From Butyrivibrio sp. (GTDB taxonomy: Bacteria > Bacillota > Clostridia > Lachnospirales > Lachnospiraceae), in NCBI RefSeq assembly GCF_015056685.1, contig NZ_SVFW01000019.1:1-64000 (forward strand): a stretch of 64,000 nucleotides of DNA, read 5' to 3'. Below, piece after piece: positions 32,566 through 40,453 of this stretch (positions within the stretch are counted from its first letter, which is position 1; each line of letters begins with the position of its first letter). The notes beneath the pieces were generated by a model. That model worked only from the letters and a program-made list of their open reading frames with translations, ran no database searches and was not told the origin of the DNA. Position numbers and translations under genes: made by a program.

Positions 32566-32645
32566 AATGTTGCAGCTGGCTGACTCATTAAGTCCCTATA
32601 GCTTTGTGTCGCCGGATTGCTCCGGGTTTACCAAGTATTCTTCTG
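32566..32645 (-). ncRNA. Cyclic di-GMP-I (GEMM) riboswitch
   Basis: The minus strand shows the class-I core in order: GGTAAACC, a short stem capped by a GCAA tetraloop (CCGGA-GCAA-TCCGG), then CGACACAAAGC, TATAGGGACTTAA and TCAGCCAGCTGC. The AAACC, GNRA tetraloop and GAC-CAAAGC blocks are the conserved ligand-binding and docking parts of c-di-GMP-I riboswitches. The aptamer ends just before an intrinsic terminator and 50 nt upstream of the nuclease ATG, so it should control transcription read-through. Confidence 0.83.
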
Positions 32646-32874
32646 CCGTCATTATAATGCCCGCATGACACTGAATACAAGAAATATTGTATAAATAATT
32701 ATGAAATATCCCTTATAAAAAATACATAACGGTTTCAGCAAAATATCCCTATCTAATTTGCTTTTCGCCGTAATATCAATAAATTTTTTATTATTTATCG
32801 ATGCTGTTGTGGTCAGAGTTCACCCAGTATTGTAAAATTAATATACCGTCTAAAAATATCGATGAGGTGAGGCT

Positions 32875-33219
32875 ATGACTATACAATACCCTGAAGAAAT
32901 ATACCCCAAAGAAGTTCTGATAAAAGCAGCATTTAAATTTCTGGATCAGGCATATATCCACATAGATAAAGAATCCGGCAAATATATTGTAAGCATTACT
33001 GATAAAGAAGATGCCGTTCCTGTAACGCAGGGTGATTTCGACAATGAAATGTTAGCTCAAGCTGCTCATTACGTCGTATCCATGAGAACAAAAGCCATAA
33101 GAGAAATAACTCTGGGAAGAGCGATGGCATCAACCATCATCGAAGAAGAGCCTGAAGAAGACTATATTGAAGACTCCACAAGCGTTGATGATATTCTGAA
33201 GGATTGGTTTGATAAATGA
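32875..33219 (+). CDS. hxsD: HxsD-like protein 1 of the His-Xaa-Ser system
   Basis: A 114-residue acidic protein (PKEVLIKAAFKFLDQAYIHIDKESGKYIVSITDKEDAV, then AQAAHYVVSMRTKAIREITLGRAM). It matches the HxsD pattern of a small alpha/beta protein whose gene accompanies HxsB and HxsC in the HXS radical-SAM system. GAGGTGAGG precedes the ATG. It overlaps the next gene by 4 nt. HxsD has no proven function; a carrier or recognition role for the HxsA substrate is a common guess. Confidence 0.75.
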   Translation: MTIQYPEEIYPKEVLIKAAFKFLDQAYIHIDKESGKYIVSITDKEDAVPVTQGDFDNEMLAQAAHYVVSMRTKAIREITLGRAMASTIIEEEPEEDYIEDSTSVDDILKDWFDK

Positions 33220-33413
33220 AAAATAGACTAACAAAGGATTTTTATAATAAGAATGCTCTTCTAAACGCGGTTGACGCATATAAGAGCCTTGCATCTATAT
33301 CCATCTCAGAAGACAGCAATTATTATTACTACGAGGTTAAGTCAAGCATCTATGAACCTCAACTTGTCGCCAATGAATTTGAAAATTATGTCTTAGGATT
33401 AATGAACACATGA
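33216..33413 (+). CDS. HxsD-like protein 2 (short)
   Basis: A 65-residue protein (NKNALLNAVDAYKSLASISI, SEDSNYYYYEVKSS, VANEFENYVLGLMNT) whose middle aligns with the HxsD-like protein directly upstream, and whose end resembles the LLNDYxLRE block typical of HxsD. ATGA overlaps link it to the genes on both sides. Tandem HxsD-type genes suggest a heteromeric partner for the two radical SAM enzymes. Confidence 0.65.
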   Translation: MKNRLTKDFYNKNALLNAVDAYKSLASISISEDSNYYYYEVKSSIYEPQLVANEFENYVLGLMNT

Positions 33414-34441
33414 TCATTTTACCTTTAACAGCTGTAATTCTTGCTCATGTACTATGCCTTATAACATCAATTACAGACATCCGTGAAAACCGAATAAGCA
33501 ATAAGCTGCTTATTGTATTCGGGATTATAGGGATAATCCTGAATGTAGCCCAATATATATTAAAGACGCACATTATCTGGAATGTATATTTTGTTAACCT
33601 TACGTTGGTTGTGGTCTTTTCCTTATTGCTTTACATCTTCCACATCTGGGCTGCAGGTGACAGCAAGCTACTAATTGTTATGGGACTACTCATCCCTGCA
33701 AATTACTGCATTATAAATCACCAGATGATTCCATGGTGCGTCATTGTAGTAGCTCTTAGCTTTGGTATTAGTTTTCTATATCTTATCGCCGAGTCACTAT
33801 GGCTTTTTTTTAAGGATAGAAGTTCCTTTTCTCTTGATAATGTAAAAAAGAATATCCGCGTATTTTTGATTGCATACGCGAGAAACATTATCTACATATC
33901 CTTAGTCCTGAAACTGGAGGACTACTTTGCAAAAGAATGGTTCGAAACCCATTCAATAGTCATGCTCGGGATAAACATAAGTATAATTCTGCTGGTTTCT
34001 TCACTTGAGATTATGAAAAAATGGTATTCCATGCTGATTGCGTTAGCACTATCTGTAGCATTCTCCTTATATTCAGAAGAATGGTTCTTAAACATCAGCA
34101 GATTAAAATACTATGCTCTTATCATAATAATAATGCTCATCCGAGTCATGATCAGTGAATATAACTACAAGACTATTCCTACTTCAGAAGTGAAAAAAGG
34201 CATGATTCTATCCGGTTTCACGACGATATTCATGTCCAAATCCAAAATACCTGACCTGCCTGGCATTTCCCATGAAGACATGCGCAGCAGATTGACAAAA
34301 GAAGAAGCTGAAGCAGTTGTTAAATGGGGAAATAGCAAAGGCGGCTTAAAAGAAGTTCAGATTGTAAGGAAGATTCCTTATGCCATTTTTATTTTTATCG
34401 GCCTTATCATTTATTCAATAATCTGGGAGATATTTAATTGA
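33410..34441 (+). CDS. A24 prepilin-peptidase-like membrane protein in the HXS operon
   Basis: A 343-residue membrane protein with about eight hydrophobic segments. The two aspartyl motifs of A24 (TadV/prepilin) peptidases are present: SITDIRENRISNKLL near residue 22 and AAGDSKLLIVMG near residue 83, with the expected spacing and membrane context. A soluble C-terminal part (ISHEDMRSRLTKEEAEAVVKW) and a last helix follow. No pilin gene is nearby. The operon product HxsA has a short acidic leader followed by a hydrophobic helix, so it is the obvious candidate substrate. That is inference. Confidence 0.75.
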   Translation: MIILPLTAVILAHVLCLITSITDIRENRISNKLLIVFGIIGIILNVAQYILKTHIIWNVYFVNLTLVVVFSLLLYIFHIWAAGDSKLLIVMGLLIPANYCIINHQMIPWCVIVVALSFGISFLYLIAESLWLFFKDRSSFSLDNVKKNIRVFLIAYARNIIYISLVLKLEDYFAKEWFETHSIVMLGINISIILLVSSLEIMKKWYSMLIALALSVAFSLYSEEWFLNISRLKYYALIIIIMLIRVMISEYNYKTIPTSEVKKGMILSGFTTIFMSKSKIPDLPGISHEDMRSRLTKEEAEAVVKWGNSKGGLKEVQIVRKIPYAIFIFIGLIIYSIIWEIFN

Positions 34442-35547
34442 ACATAACACTATCTGGCTTTAACGGCACACAAAACATATATAAGATTTCTTGTGATGAG
34501 ACCAAAGCAAGGGAGTACGCAGAACAAAACTATAATGTTCTTTTGCTTCAGGAGAACCATGCCCATCTTCTACCAGAGAATAATACTTTTGAACTTTCCG
34601 AGGAAGAATCAATTTTCCTTAATACCCTTGGTGATGATGCCTGCATGGAAATAAATGATAACGGTAGAATAGCAAGCGTATTTGGGAAGGAGTTTGACAA
34701 CACCTTATATATAACAGACAAGTGCAATTCAAATTGCGTAATGTGCCCTATGGCCGAACCAGTGCGAAGGGATGGGCATACAGTTCCATTTGAAATTCTA
34801 AAGGAGCTGATTAGATATATGCCAACTGATATGGAGCATCTGACTATAACCGGTGGCGAGCCTTTTTATATAAGGGAACAGCTTTTTGACATTCTAAAAG
34901 ATCTCAAGGATAGCAATAAAGTATGGGGATATCTCCTGCTTTCAAATGGAAGAATCTTTGCAAATAAAGAATATTGTTTAAAATTTGCATCTGTTGTACC
35001 GGAGGATTTTTTAGTGGGCATTCCGATACATGGTCCCAATTCCGAAATCCATGATGCTATATCCCAAAGCCCGGGAAGCTTTAACCAGACCACTTCAGGA
35101 ATCCATAATCTGCTAACAACGCACAAGATGTCCGTAGAAATAAGAATTGTTGTAACCAGAATAAATGCTCCCTACTTAGTAGATATTGCACATCTTATAT
35201 CAGACAAATTTCCCGGTGTTGACAGTGTAAAAATCATGGGCATGGAAATGCTCGGAAATGCCATAGTCAACTCAGAAAAAGTCTGGATTCCATATGAAGA
35301 AGCCTTTTCGAGCATGAAGCCCGCAATTGATCACCTAGTGGAAAAAGCTATAGATGTGGCAATTTATAATTTTCCTCTTTGCTTCATTGATAAATCATAT
35401 TGGAATCTCTGTGCAAACAGTATAACCGAGTACAAGATCAAATACCTTGACGAATGCTCTAGCTGCCACGAAAAATCCGCTTGCGGAGGGATATTTACTG
35501 GAACAGACAAATTTCTCCAAGGGAAAGTGAAACCAATACTACGATGA
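34438..35547 (+). CDS. hxsC: Radical SAM maturase HxsC
   Basis: A 369-residue radical SAM enzyme. The cluster motif CNSNCVMCPM is at about residues 93-102, after a short N-terminal domain, and GGEP follows at LTITGGEPFY. The C-terminal Cys region (ECSSCHEKSACGGIF) resembles the auxiliary-cluster part, and the end FLQGKVKPILR fits HxsC. It starts at TTG (34438), overlapping the preceding stop as TTGA, with GGGAGA upstream, and overlaps hxsB by 4 nt. It should modify HxsA together with HxsB. Confidence 0.87.
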   Translation: MNITLSGFNGTQNIYKISCDETKAREYAEQNYNVLLLQENHAHLLPENNTFELSEEESIFLNTLGDDACMEINDNGRIASVFGKEFDNTLYITDKCNSNCVMCPMAEPVRRDGHTVPFEILKELIRYMPTDMEHLTITGGEPFYIREQLFDILKDLKDSNKVWGYLLLSNGRIFANKEYCLKFASVVPEDFLVGIPIHGPNSEIHDAISQSPGSFNQTTSGIHNLLTTHKMSVEIRIVVTRINAPYLVDIAHLISDKFPGVDSVKIMGMEMLGNAIVNSEKVWIPYEEAFSSMKPAIDHLVEKAIDVAIYNFPLCFIDKSYWNLCANSITEYKIKYLDECSSCHEKSACGGIFTGTDKFLQGKVKPILR

Positions 35548-36356
35548 TAAACTATTTTAACTTTAAGAAATTTAATGACGGATACCTGATTACCAATGAC
35601 TTCGGAAAGTATCAGTTTGTTTCCTTTGATACTGTAAAAAAACTCGTTAATGGTAATGAAGACATAGATGAGCCGCTATATTCTTCCTTGAAAGATAATT
35701 TTTTCATCATAGGAGAGTCGCGTCAGGCATACCTCGAAAAGAGCACTCCTTATATGCGTGATGCAAAAAGTCATCTCTTTCAGTCAACTGGCCTTTTTAT
35801 ATTTGTCATGACTAATTCCTGTAACCTGAACTGCGTATACTGTCAGGCGCAATCAGAAACCAGTAATAAAAAAGGCATGATGACAAAAGAAATTGCCAAA
35901 AGAGGCGTAGATATAGCATTGCAATCTCCCACCAGTTCTATAACTATTGAATTTCAAGGTGGCGAGCCATTGCTCAATTTCGATACAATAAAATACATCA
36001 TAGAGTATTCTACGTCTGTTAACACTGATAAGGTCATTTCGTATAATCTCGTATCAAATCTATCTCTTCTCACAGATGAAATCGCCGACTATTTATCTGA
36101 GCACAAGGTTCAAGTGTCTGTTTCATTAGATGGCCCTGAGTTTGTGCATAACAAGAATAGGCCTTTTAGGATTGGCGGTGGTAGCTATGACGCTGCAGTA
36201 AAGGGAATAGGTATGCTCAGATCCCGAGAAATAAGTTTGGGCGCCATACAGACAACCACAAAGCACAGCCTTGGTCATGCAAAAGAAATCATAGACGCTT
36301 ATATTGACCTTGGCTTTAATAGTATCTTTATTAGACCTCTTACTCAGCTAGGCTAT
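35544..36356 (+). pseudogene. hxsB: hxsB, 5' part (interrupted by an IS21-family element)
   Basis: The N-terminal 271 codons of radical SAM maturase HxsB (start MINYFNFKKFNDGYLITNDFG). The cluster motif CNLNCVYCQ and the GGEPLL strand are intact. The frame ends at the insertion element (LGYY-stop at 36362). The part with the SPASM clusters is separated by 3.5 kb, so this fragment should be inactive alone. ATGATAA overlap couples it to hxsC. Confidence 0.88.
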
Positions 36357-36490
36357 TATTGATTTACACTTAAAATTGACCCGGGTTTAATACTTAAAAC
36401 TGACCCACCCCAGATGGTGAGCAGTCAGTATAAACCATTTCGATAATACACTGTACCTTGAAAATTTAATACTTAGAATTGACCCACCTC
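36357..36490 (+). repeat. Left-end transposase-binding repeats of the IS21 element
   Basis: Three copies of a motif with core TTAATACTTARAAYTGACCC occur: terminal (36357-36383), 36386-36410 and 36464-36490. TACACT at 36365-36370 could serve as the -10 half of a junction promoter when two element ends meet with 2 bp between them. Confidence 0.75.
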
Positions 36491-36547
36491 TTTGAGGTTT
36501 TATAGAATTCTTTCCGTATGTAAAAACATATGGAAGGAGGAAAAGAG

Positions 36548-38062
36548 GTGAAAGAATTGGAAGACTGGGCGGCAGTACACAAGGTGTACAAACAGACTGG
36601 CTCCAAAAGAGCTACGGCTTCTATTCTTGGGATAGCCAGAAATACGGTCAGACGTCTATTGGAAAAGACAGAACCTCCTGTCTATAACCGAACAGAATAC
36701 AGCTCCAAGATTGATCCGTTCAAAGAGCAGATCATCACCTGGAGATGTGACCCATTTAACTTCAATGGCACCAGGATATTCAATGAATTACAGAAACGTG
36801 GCTACAAAGGCAGCATAGGACCTGTCTACTACTTTTTAAGAAGAGTGGATGAAGATGTCGGCGACAGTATCAGCAGCAAGGCAACGACAAGGCATGAAAG
36901 CCCTCCGGGTGACCAGGCTCAGTTTGATTGGAGTGAGTATCAGGTGCTTATAGCAAACAGATACATGACAGTATACTGCTTTTCCATGATACTGGCAGCA
37001 TCAAGAAAGAAGGCGATATGTTTTTCTTTACGAGAAGATGCTGATGCTATTTACGAAGCTGTACAGGAATTGTTTGATGACCTGGGAGGAGTGACGCTGG
37101 AGCTTCTTATCGATAATCCCAAAGCATTTGTTATAAAAAACAATCCAAAGTCAGAGGAAGAAATAAAGTACAATCCTCATGCATTGGCCATGGCTCTGCA
37201 TCTAGGCGTTGAACTAAACGCATGCCCATGTTACTGGCCGCGTAAAAAAGGAAAAATTGAGAGGCCATTCAACTATATCGAAGAACAGTTCATAAAAGGC
37301 AACACTTTTGCAAGTATGGAGGATCTGAATTCCAGGGGAAAGGCTTTTATAAATGAGTGGTGCGATAAGAAACATTCCACCACCAAAAGGATTCCAAACC
37401 AGCATTACCTGTTGGAAGAAAAGGCTCTATTACAACCTCTCCCCAAGGAACACTACTATGCAAACAGCAAGCTTAAGAGGAAAGTCAGCCCTGACAGTTA
37501 TCTCAGTATCGGCGGTAATAAATATAGTGTTCACGTCAGATATGTTGGAAAAACGCTTTTCTACAGGCTGAATTATGGATTCAGGATCATGCTGTATGAC
37601 TCGCAGGGACATTTCATAGAGCATCAGGAAATATCTTACGGCAAACATGAGATCCGCACTAATCCTGATCATTATGAGTCTATAGCAAAGAAGGTCTCAA
37701 CTTCTGTTCCGCAGATAAGGCGAGATTTCACTAATCGCTTCAGTAATGGTGCACGTTATCTTGAAGCAGCCGGTCGTAAGTTTGACCAGCCTACATTCCA
37801 TGCCAGAAGAATAATGGAATTGCAGGATCTCTACGATGATGATACTCTGGACAGATTTATCGGTATAGCTGTTGATGAAGGGAAGATGGATATCAAGTCA
37901 TTTAAGAAGATGCTCCGTGAGTACAACTCAGGAGAACGAAAAATCCCAAAGGATAACAATGCCAAATCCACAACCCTGATAATCGATTCAGCGCCTTCTT
38001 CTGAACTTACAAGAAACTGCAGCTACTATGAGAACTATGCGAAGGAGGTCCTGAATGCTTAA
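36548..38062 (+). CDS. istA: IstA transposase (IS21 family)
   Basis: A 504-residue DDE transposase. An N-terminal HTH (WAAVHKVYKQTGSKRATASILGIARNTVRRLL) binds the ends. Catalytic residues can be placed in AQFDWSEYQ (D), ELLIDNPKAFV (D) and KKGKIERPFNYIE (E), followed by a C-terminal beta-barrel and a basic tail. The start is taken as GTG at 36548 with GGAGGA upstream; an ATG 18 nt earlier overlaps that site. It acts with the IstB ATPase, which overlaps it by 8 nt. Confidence 0.93.
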   Translation: MKELEDWAAVHKVYKQTGSKRATASILGIARNTVRRLLEKTEPPVYNRTEYSSKIDPFKEQIITWRCDPFNFNGTRIFNELQKRGYKGSIGPVYYFLRRVDEDVGDSISSKATTRHESPPGDQAQFDWSEYQVLIANRYMTVYCFSMILAASRKKAICFSLREDADAIYEAVQELFDDLGGVTLELLIDNPKAFVIKNNPKSEEEIKYNPHALAMALHLGVELNACPCYWPRKKGKIERPFNYIEEQFIKGNTFASMEDLNSRGKAFINEWCDKKHSTTKRIPNQHYLLEEKALLQPLPKEHYYANSKLKRKVSPDSYLSIGGNKYSVHVRYVGKTLFYRLNYGFRIMLYDSQGHFIEHQEISYGKHEIRTNPDHYESIAKKVSTSVPQIRRDFTNRFSNGARYLEAAGRKFDQPTFHARRIMELQDLYDDDTLDRFIGIAVDEGKMDIKSFKKMLREYNSGERKIPKDNNAKSTTLIIDSAPSSELTRNCSYYENYAKEVLNA

Positions 38063-38837
38063 TGACACAGAACACAAAAGCGCATACATAGAAGCAAAGA
38101 TGAAGCAGTTTAAGCTCGTAGATATGCGCACCCAATACAGAGACATCATTCAAGAAGCAGAGCAGGAATCACTTGGATATATGGATTTTCTTTTAAGACT
38201 ATTGGAACTTGAAGATAGTGGAAAGACAAGCCGTAGGACAGAGAAGCTTCTTGTTAAAGCAGGTTTTGATAGTTCATCTTCTCTTGAGGACATTGATTAC
38301 AGCTTTAATCCGTCTCTTGATAAGGATAAGATTGATGAACTCGGAAGACTTACATTCCTGGATAACCATGAGAATATCATAATCATAGGACCACCCGGAG
38401 TTGGTAAGAGCATGATTGCTACAGGGATAGGTCGTAATGCCTGCAGAAAAGGAAGAAAAGTCCTTTTTGTTAATGCAAAAGAACTTGTCGACAGGCTTTA
38501 TGACGAGATGCTTGCCGGGAATCTACAGCAGATGCTTGATAAACTGAACCGTATTGAACTTCTGATCATAGATGAGCTTTCATACATAAAAATGGACAAA
38601 GAAAGAGAGAGCCTGTTTTTCCAGATCATCCGACAACGATACGAAAAAAGCTCTCTCATTATCACCACTAATCTCCCAATGGGCAGATGGGATGAAGTAT
38701 TTACCGGACAGCTTGCGGCAACTGCAATACTTGACCGCCTGCTGCATCACTGCCATGTGCTTAGTATAACGGGAGACAGTTACCGTGTCAAAGTGTCAAA
38801 AATAAGTGTTAAAAAACAGAAAGGTACAGAAAAATGA
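38055..38837 (+). CDS. istB: IstB ATP-binding transposition helper
   Basis: A 260-residue AAA+ ATPase related to DnaC. Walker A GPPGVGKSM and Walker B LLIIDELSYIKM are intact, and the IstB signature NHENIIIIGPPGVGKS and TSLIITTNLPMGRWDEVF are present. It selects target DNA and stimulates IstA. Its stop overlaps the next element gene by 4 nt, so the extra genes are part of the same transcript. Confidence 0.94.
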   Translation: MLNDTEHKSAYIEAKMKQFKLVDMRTQYRDIIQEAEQESLGYMDFLLRLLELEDSGKTSRRTEKLLVKAGFDSSSSLEDIDYSFNPSLDKDKIDELGRLTFLDNHENIIIIGPPGVGKSMIATGIGRNACRKGRKVLFVNAKELVDRLYDEMLAGNLQQMLDKLNRIELLIIDELSYIKMDKERESLFFQIIRQRYEKSSLIITTNLPMGRWDEVFTGQLAATAILDRLLHHCHVLSITGDSYRVKVSKISVKKQKGTEK

Positions 38838-39310
38838 ACTTAACAAGCGATAGGCAGCGATTCCTGCAGGATGAGCTGAATACATATGAAAAAACAACAC
38901 AGATGAATGAAACTGAAAGAAACGCTCTTCATGAATGGGTTGCAGCTGGTAACGGTGTTCATGAGAATACATGTAATGCTGAAGATGGTCATGGAAACTA
39001 CATTGATTTCCTTGACGTATACAGAGAAGAACAGGATATCCGTGATACTCTGAGCACACTGAGCGATGAGGAAAAGGAAGAATATCTTGCCGAACTGAGA
39101 GGCGAAGACACAATTAAAAGCCTGAAAAAGCGTCTCGATGAACTGCTTTACAAAACAGATGTATATGAAAAAATCCTCAAGAGACATAATCTCGTTGAGG
39201 AGGCTGAAACTCTGATGGAAGAAGGTCGTGCTCTGTCCAAGGCGTTTGATGAATGGGCTGAAGCGGAAATGGGCAAGCTGCCGGAAGGAGAACTGTCATG
39301 GTTAAAATAA
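38834..39310 (+). CDS. IS21-element accessory protein 1
   Basis: A 158-residue acidic helical protein (NLTSDRQRFLQDELNTYEKTTQMNETERNALHEWV, RLDELLYKTDVYEKILKRHNL). It begins inside istB (ATGA overlap) and overlaps the next gene by 13 nt. Standard IS21 elements carry only istA and istB, so this is an addition. No known domain was recognised. It could modulate transposition or be cargo. Confidence 0.65.
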   Translation: MNLTSDRQRFLQDELNTYEKTTQMNETERNALHEWVAAGNGVHENTCNAEDGHGNYIDFLDVYREEQDIRDTLSTLSDEEKEEYLAELRGEDTIKSLKKRLDELLYKTDVYEKILKRHNLVEEAETLMEEGRALSKAFDEWAEAEMGKLPEGELSWLK

Positions 39311-39741
39311 AAGATAAAAATCTTCCAGAGCTTGCAGGTATATACAACAATGGCGGAAAAGATGCCTTGTATAAAAAGCTCCGTGAGACATTTGGGATAA
39401 AGTATCCATGGTCAACTTTGGCCAGAATGAAAAATGTTGATCACCTGGGATATGACGAAGCTACTGACAGATTCAGTGTAGAGCAATGTAACCAGGCGGA
39501 TGAGAATTTATTTATGTCGATGGATGAACTATGCTCTCCAGTTAGACCACAGCATGTATACGAGAAAAAGACAGAACAGAATGCTCCTAAGGCTGAAGCT
39601 ATGGAGAAACTCGTGAAAGAGCTTATCGGAGACAGGCTACTGGAACTTAGCAGATATGTCGTCATGGATACGCTAAACAAAACAATGATCATAGACAAAA
39701 CAGCACTTACCGATGCTGGATACACACTGGTAACTCATTAA
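39298..39741 (+). CDS. IS21-element accessory protein 2
   Basis: A 147-residue protein with a basic N-terminal half (KIKDKNLPELAGIYNNGGKDALYKKLRETFGIKYPWSTLARM) that may bind DNA, and a C-terminal helical part (MEKLVKELIGDRLLELSRYVVMDTLNKTM). It starts inside the preceding accessory gene with AAGGAG upstream and ends just before the right-end repeats. Family unknown. Confidence 0.65.
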   Translation: MVKIKDKNLPELAGIYNNGGKDALYKKLRETFGIKYPWSTLARMKNVDHLGYDEATDRFSVEQCNQADENLFMSMDELCSPVRPQHVYEKKTEQNAPKAEAMEKLVKELIGDRLLELSRYVVMDTLNKTMIIDKTALTDAGYTLVTH

Positions 39742-39742
39742 A

Positions 39743-39875
39743 AGGTGGGTCAATTCACAGTGTAAAAATCGAGATTTATAAACAAAACTGACCCGCCCCT
39801 AAAATCGCATTGGCGGATCCAAGGGTGGGTCAGATTTAAGTGTAAAAGTGGGTCAATTTTACTTGACAATCAACA
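39743..39875 (+). repeat. Right-end transposase-binding repeats of the IS21 element
   Basis: Copies of GGTGGGTCA followed by an AATT- or GATTT-type core occur at 39743-39768 and 39822-39848, and the terminal copy at 39849-39875. TTGACA at 39863-39868 points outward. It could act as the -35 of a junction promoter if two ends come together. Confidence 0.75.
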
Positions 39876-39880
39876 GCTAT

Positions 39881-40453
39881 GCCAATGAGCACTGGAGCGA
39901 AATTGGCTATACGGCAGACGAGTTCTTAAGTTTTTATAAAGAATCGTTGGATTATATCATTAATCTGAACGTAGATGGTATATTATTCAGTGAAGGACAT
40001 GCGAATATACTGCTTACAAAGATCCTTCAAGGCTATTCAAATAATTACATGGAATTAAGATCTCCTTGCGGAGCAACTATTGGTCAGATTGCGATATATT
40101 ATGATGGAAACATCTATACATGCGACGAGGGCAGAATGGTTGCAGAAATGGGGGATTCAGCATTTAAGCTGGGAGACGTTTTTTCTTGTGATTATAATAA
40201 TTTGATTGATTCCGGTGTATGCAAGACTGTATGCGCAGCAAGTTGCCTCGAAGCGATTCCTGGTTGCTGTGATTGTGTGTATCAACCATATTGCGGAGTA
40301 TGCCCGGTAATCAATTACGCAGTTGATAATGATTTGTATGCCAGGGGAAGCAACAATAGATGCAAGGTATATTCAGGAATACTGGATTACTTGTTTAACG
40401 TTATCAACAAGCAACCGGAAAACGTTTGTATTCTTAAGAGGTGGATTGAATGA
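39881..40453 (+). pseudogene. hxsB: hxsB, 3' part (SPASM-type C-terminal region)
   Basis: The C-terminal 190 codons of HxsB. The text ANEHWSEIGYTADEFLSFYKE continues directly from LGY of the first part once the element and one GCTAT are removed. The auxiliary-cluster region has many cysteines (YTCDEGR, CKTVCAASCLEAIPGCCDCVYQPYCGVCPV). The stretch between the element end and the stop is open in frame from a GTG inside the IS end, but it lacks the radical SAM domain. It overlaps hxsA by 4 nt. Confidence 0.88.

Larger units (their letters stand above)
32519..32874. promoter_or_regulatory. Divergent control region between nuclease and HXS operon
   Basis: This 356-bp region holds the riboswitch and terminator (32531-32645, acting on the minus strand) and then an AT-rich stretch to 32874 that must contain promoters for both directions. 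No clear operator was recognised. GATGAGGTGAGG just before 32875 is the ribosome site of the first HXS gene. Confidence 0.6.
36357..39875 (+). mobile_element. IS21-family insertion sequence, 3519 bp, inside hxsB
   Basis: The element has imperfect terminal inverted repeats (left TATTGATTTACACTTAAAAT, right end read inward TGTTGATTGTCAAGTAAAAT, both followed by TGACCC), flanked by a 5-bp duplication GCTAT (36352-36356 and 39876-39880). Internal copies of the TGACCCACC motif lie near both ends (36386-36410, 36464-36490, 39743-39768, 39822-39848), as expected for transposase binding in this family. It codes for IstA, IstB and two extra proteins in a single overlapping operon. Confidence 0.92.

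Noticed and set aside
36357..36362. Element border at TGATT (36360) with no target duplication
   Set aside because: Extending the ends outward by three bases keeps the inverted repeat and yields a perfect 5-bp duplication and a restored reading frame, so the border is placed at 36357 and 39875.
39848..40453. C-terminal hxsB part as an independent gene starting at GTG in the IS end
   Set aside because: The first codons are element DNA and the exact junction with the upstream half shows it is the split 3' part of hxsB.
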